Below are positions 6,175 to 8,094 of a stretch of DNA of 8,094 bases, in pieces. The first letter of the stretch is position 1, and the number at the start of each line of letters is the position of its first letter. The stretch is from Oribacterium sp. (GTDB lineage Bacteria > Bacillota_A > Clostridia > Lachnospirales > Lachnospiraceae), in assembly GCA_017940955.1 (NCBI GenBank), contig JAGAXP010000006.1, positions 1-8,094 on the forward strand, written 5' to 3'. The notes below the pieces were generated by a model that was given only the letters and a program-made list of their open reading frames with translations, did not search any database and was not told the DNA's origin. Made by a program: the position numbers and the translations under genes.

Positions 6175-7164
6175 TTAGATTAATTCATCCTCTTTATAGT
6201 CTCTCTCAGCTATTGTCCCTATGATCTCATTCCATTTCATAGGAGAAATACCTGTTCCAGGTCTTTTGGTCGTTAGGTTGTCTGTTGAAAAAATTTCTCC
6301 CTTATGAATCGGTTTTAATGCAACGATGCTTTTTCTCACAACACTACGATTTCTTACTTCCGATTCTGTAGGTTTCTTTTCACGTATCCCCCTTGCCTTT
6401 TCAACATTTCTAATTGCAACTATTAATTCTTTTAACTCATTCGGTTCCAAACTGGCCTTATGGTCAGGTCCGCTCATTGTTTTATCCAACGTGAGATGCT
6501 TTTCGATGACTGTTGCTCCCATAGCAACTGCAGCTATGCTCACCTCTATCCCTTTTGTATGGTCAGAATAACCAACTGGACAATCAAATCTCTCTCTTAA
6601 AGCAAGCATGGCTTCTAAATTAACGGTATCAATTGGAGCTGGGTAATCTGTAGTACAATGAAGGAGAACCACATCACCAGCCCCATTCTCCCGTAAAACC
6701 TTCAATGCATCATCAACTTCCTCTATCGTGCTCATACCGGTTGAAAGAATTATCTTTTTCTTTGTACGAGCAATTTCAACGAGGTAAGGATAATTTGTTA
6801 TTTCTCCCGAAGGTATTTTCCACATATCCTGCAAATTATTAAGAAATCTCACACTCTCAATGTCAAACGGCGTAGACAAGAATTTGATTCCTATTTTTTT
6901 GCAGCATTCAGCCAACTCCTTAAAATCTGAATGCGACAAAGCTAATGAAGAAAGCATTTCTTTTTGGCTTTTCTCTTCTCCTAAGTTTTCTTTTTGATAT
7001 TGCGCCATTTCAGCGCTTTTCGATGTTATTGCATCAACATTAAAAGTCTGGAATTTGACTATATCAGCTCCGCAACCTTTCGCTACTTCTATCATTTGCT
7101 TTGCAAGGTCTATACTTCCGTTATGGTTAACACCAATTTCAGCTATAATTAAAGTTTTTTCCAT
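6175..7164 (-). CDS. neuB: NeuB/LegI-like nonulosonic acid synthase
   Basis: This enzyme condenses phosphoenolpyruvate with ManNAc or a related aldose to form a nine-carbon sialic-type acid. The 329 residues match the family length. The TIM-barrel domain (about 1-265) shows A-E-I-G-V-N-H-N-G at 9-17, K-F-Q-T at 38-41, S-T-P-F-D at 97-101, K-I-P-S-G-E at 116-121, L-H-C-T-T-D-Y-P at 168-175 and G-Y-S-D-H-T at 198-203. E-K-H-L-T at 221-225 and G-P-D-H at 232-235 follow; H202 and H223 are the probable metal ligands. The C-terminal SAF (antifreeze-like) domain, about 270-329, includes R-K-S-I-V-A and K-R-P-G-T-G-I. A GTG at 7168-7170 would add two residues, but it is only two bases from the GGAG site. 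The ATG at 7162-7164 has correct spacing and is preferred. The gene starts two bases after the neuD stop. Overall pattern recalls legionaminic-type as well as neuraminic synthases, so the product sugar is left open. Confidence 0.93.
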   Translation of the reverse strand: MEKTLIIAEIGVNHNGSIDLAKQMIEVAKGCGADIVKFQTFNVDAITSKSAEMAQYQKENLGEEKSQKEMLSSLALSHSDFKELAECCKKIGIKFLSTPFDIESVRFLNNLQDMWKIPSGEITNYPYLVEIARTKKKIILSTGMSTIEEVDDALKVLRENGAGDVVLLHCTTDYPAPIDTVNLEAMLALRERFDCPVGYSDHTKGIEVSIAAVAMGATVIEKHLTLDKTMSGPDHKASLEPNELKELIVAIRNVEKARGIREKKPTESEVRNRSVVRKSIVALKPIHKGEIFSTDNLTTKRPGTGISPMKWNEIIGTIAERDYKEDELI

Positions 7165-7166
7165 AA

Positions 7167-7805
7167 TCACTTCTCCAAAGGTTTAGCGGGAACACCTACA
7201 GCCGTACAGTTGTCACCTATATCCCTTATTACTGCCGCTCCTGCTCCTATAAAAGAGTTCCTGCCAATTGAAAGTCCCTGTACTATTGATGCTCCCACAC
7301 CAACTGTTGAGCATTCATCCATATGCACCGCACCTGAAATGCGAGCACCCGGATTCAACGTTACATAATCATCAAATTTACAATCATGACCAACCGTGCA
7401 TCCATAGTTGCAGAGGAAAAAATCTCCAACTTCAATATCTACCGTTAAAAGGCTCTTATTCATGATTATTGCGCCTTCGCCAAGCTGGACATAAGTTGAG
7501 ACTTCTGCAGATCTGGCAATAATTGAAGGAAATGATATATTCGCATTCTGTCTCAGATACGAAACAATTTTCTTTCTTAGCGATCCACTTCCAACGCTTA
7601 AAGCAACATCTATTGGCTTATCGTGTGCCAGAAGCCAGTCATCATCTCCCAGAACAGGGAGGCCAGCAACCATTGATCCAGGCTTTTCTTTGGATACCCA
7701 TCCCAGAATATTCCATTTATCCTCTACCGAGTTAAGGTCTTCTATTACCCATCTAACCTCTCTGGCCATTCCACCAGTCCCTATAATTGCAATATCTCTT
7801 TTCAT
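7167..7805 (-). CDS. neuD: NeuD-family hexapeptide-repeat acyltransferase
   Basis: The protein has 212 residues in the two-part layout of NeuD and PglD. An N-terminal Rossmann-like domain has I-I-G-T-G-G-M-A at 7-14. From about residue 93 there is a left-handed beta-helix of hexapeptide repeats, for example V-G-V-G-A-S-I-V-Q and F-I-G-A-G-A-A-V-I-R, ending in V-G-V-P-A-K-P-L. H140 in T-V-G-H-D-C is the likely catalytic base. Such enzymes transfer acetyl from acetyl-CoA to an amino sugar or to a sialic acid hydroxyl, in the cytoplasm. An upstream in-frame ATG at 7824-7826 exists, but the AGGAG site sits seven bases before the ATG at 7803-7805, so the later start is chosen. It is the first gene of the operon, with about 80 bases of leader from the spacer promoter. 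Its first 25 codons are repeated perfectly in inverted orientation at the right edge. Acceptor sugar unknown. Confidence 0.88.
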   Translation of the reverse strand: MKRDIAIIGTGGMAREVRWVIEDLNSVEDKWNILGWVSKEKPGSMVAGLPVLGDDDWLLAHDKPIDVALSVGSGSLRKKIVSYLRQNANISFPSIIARSAEVSTYVQLGEGAIIMNKSLLTVDIEVGDFFLCNYGCTVGHDCKFDDYVTLNPGARISGAVHMDECSTVGVGASIVQGLSIGRNSFIGAGAAVIRDIGDNCTAVGVPAKPLEK

Positions 7806-7849
7806 AAAGAAGCTCCTATTTGTCATTCCGAATAGTATACTTTTCCGAA
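7731..7849 (-). repeat. Left arm of a long perfect inverted repeat (119 bp or more)
   Basis: Every base from 7731 to 7849 is the exact complement of 8094 down to 7976 (coordinates sum to 15825). The match stops sharply at 7849/7976, where the next five positions all differ. The arm covers the first 25 codons of neuD, its ribosome binding site and 44 bp of leader. It continues beyond the window on the right side, so its full length is unknown. Confidence 0.97.
7826..7849. repeat. 24-bp near-palindrome at the inner end of the left arm, candidate recombinase site
   Basis: The site consists of two TTCxGAA heptamers flanking a central AGTATACT palindrome. It matches its own reverse complement at 20 of 24 positions. 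The size and dyad layout resemble crossover sites of site-specific invertases. An identical site in opposite orientation lies at 7976-7999. A recombination role is inference; a regulator operator is the main alternative. Confidence 0.5.
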
Positions 7850-7975
7850 GAAATGTTTCTTCCTATTGGACATAATAATCCAAATATCATTCTATTGAAA
7901 AATACCACCAAAGTCAAGAAATATCTGTGTTTTTAGTGAAATCTTGATGGGATTATGACACTCCTCGAATGACCG
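7850..7975. other. Unique 126-bp spacer between the inverted arms, putative invertible promoter segment
   Basis: This non-repeated, AT-rich, apparently non-coding segment separates the two arms. It holds one strong promoter on the minus strand and no comparable plus-strand promoter that I could find. If the flanking near-palindromes recombine, the segment would flip and the promoter would point right, switching the neu operon off. No recombinase gene is in the window. Confidence 0.5.
7889..7917 (-). promoter_or_regulatory. Sigma-A-type promoter driving the neu operon
   Basis: On the minus strand a -35 box TTGACT (7917-7912) and a -10 box TAGAAT (7894-7889) are separated by exactly 17 bases; each differs from consensus at one position. 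An AT-rich stretch with A and T runs lies upstream. Transcription would start near 7882 and give a leader of about 77 bases that passes through the left arm before the neuD ATG at 7805. A weak TTGGA/TCCAA dyad at 7866-7883 overlaps the likely start point and could be an operator, but it is short. Confidence 0.75.
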
Positions 7976-8094
7976 TTCGGAAAAGTATACTATTCGGAAT
8001 GACAAATAGGAGCTTCTTTATGAAAAGAGATATTGCAATTATAGGGACTGGTGGAATGGCCAGAGAGGTTAGATGGGTAATAGAAGACCTTAAC
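7976..8094 (+). repeat. Right arm of the long perfect inverted repeat (continues past the window)
   Basis: This is the mirror copy of 7731-7849 with no mismatch over 119 bp, reaching the last base of the window. It includes the second 24-bp near-palindrome at 7976-7999, an AGGAG ribosome binding site at 8008-8012 and the start of a neuD reading frame. Confidence 0.97.
8020..8094 (+). CDS. neuD: Second, inverted copy of the neuD 5' end (partial, runs off right edge)
   Basis: An ATG at 8020-8022, seven bases after an AGGAG site, opens a frame of 25 codons identical in DNA to the start of the neuD gene on the other strand (M-K-R-D-I-A-I-I-G-T-G-G). In the present spacer orientation no good promoter points toward it. 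It may be a true duplicate or partial copy, or an assembly product of an invertible promoter in a mixed population. The absence of any synonymous difference favours a very recent or artefactual origin. Confidence 0.6.
   Translation, partial: MKRDIAIIGTGGMAREVRWVIEDLN

Noticed and set aside
6894..6900. Run of seven T (seven A in the coding strand) inside neuB as a slippage-type phase-variation tract
   Set aside because: Short, encodes ordinary lysine codons in a conserved helix, and the frame is intact; weak case compared with the promoter switch.
7866..7883. TTGGA/TCCAA dyad near the neu transcription start as an operator
   Set aside because: Only 5-bp arms in an AT-rich stretch; expected by chance often enough not to list separately.

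Overview
The window looks like Firmicutes, class Clostridia, most likely a gut Lachnospiraceae or Ruminococcaceae-type bacterium. The evidence is strong AGGAGG-type ribosome binding sites, a sigma-A-type promoter, and a conjugative-element gene set (VirD4 coupling protein, MobA/MobL relaxase, TnpW) typical of clostridial integrative elements. The assignment is by recognition only. Every complete gene lies on the minus strand, so transcription runs right to left.

Left block (1 to about 3310): remains of a conjugative or mobilizable element. In transcription order it holds a small acidic MobC-like accessory protein (3310-2912), a hairpin-rich gap that may contain oriT, a MobA/MobL-family relaxase (2633-993), two hairpins, a 55-residue TnpW protein (899-732) and a broken virD4/traG gene (about 711-135). 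The virD4 remnant has lost its N-terminal part with the Walker A region. It is then cut inside a codon by what looks like the 5' end of a group II intron that runs off the left edge.

Right block (3357 to 7917): a compact five-gene operon for a nonulosonic (sialic or legionaminic-type) acid. The order is neuD-like acetyltransferase, neuB-like synthase, neuC-like hydrolysing UDP-HexNAc 2-epimerase, sugar N-formyltransferase-like protein and PIG-L/LmbE deacetylase. The genes overlap or nearly touch, are preceded by one good promoter and end at one rho-independent terminator. NeuC and NeuB would make the nonulosonate skeleton. The deacetylase and formyltransferase together suggest an N-acetyl to N-formyl exchange, which is inference. 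No CMP-nonulosonate synthetase (neuA), glycosyltransferase or transporter is in the window. The right block is visibly more AT-rich than the left: I counted 23 G+C in 60 at 5401-5460 against 32 in 60 at 1441-1500.

Right edge (7731-8094): the most striking structure. At least 119 bp, covering the first 25 codons of neuD, its ribosome binding site and 44 bp of leader, is repeated perfectly in inverted orientation around a unique 126-bp spacer. The spacer carries the only strong promoter, pointing at the neu operon. The inner end of each arm is a 24-bp near-palindrome resembling a site-specific recombinase site. This fits either a phase-variable invertible promoter whose two orientations were merged by the assembler, or a true inverted duplication of neuD with a shared switchable promoter.
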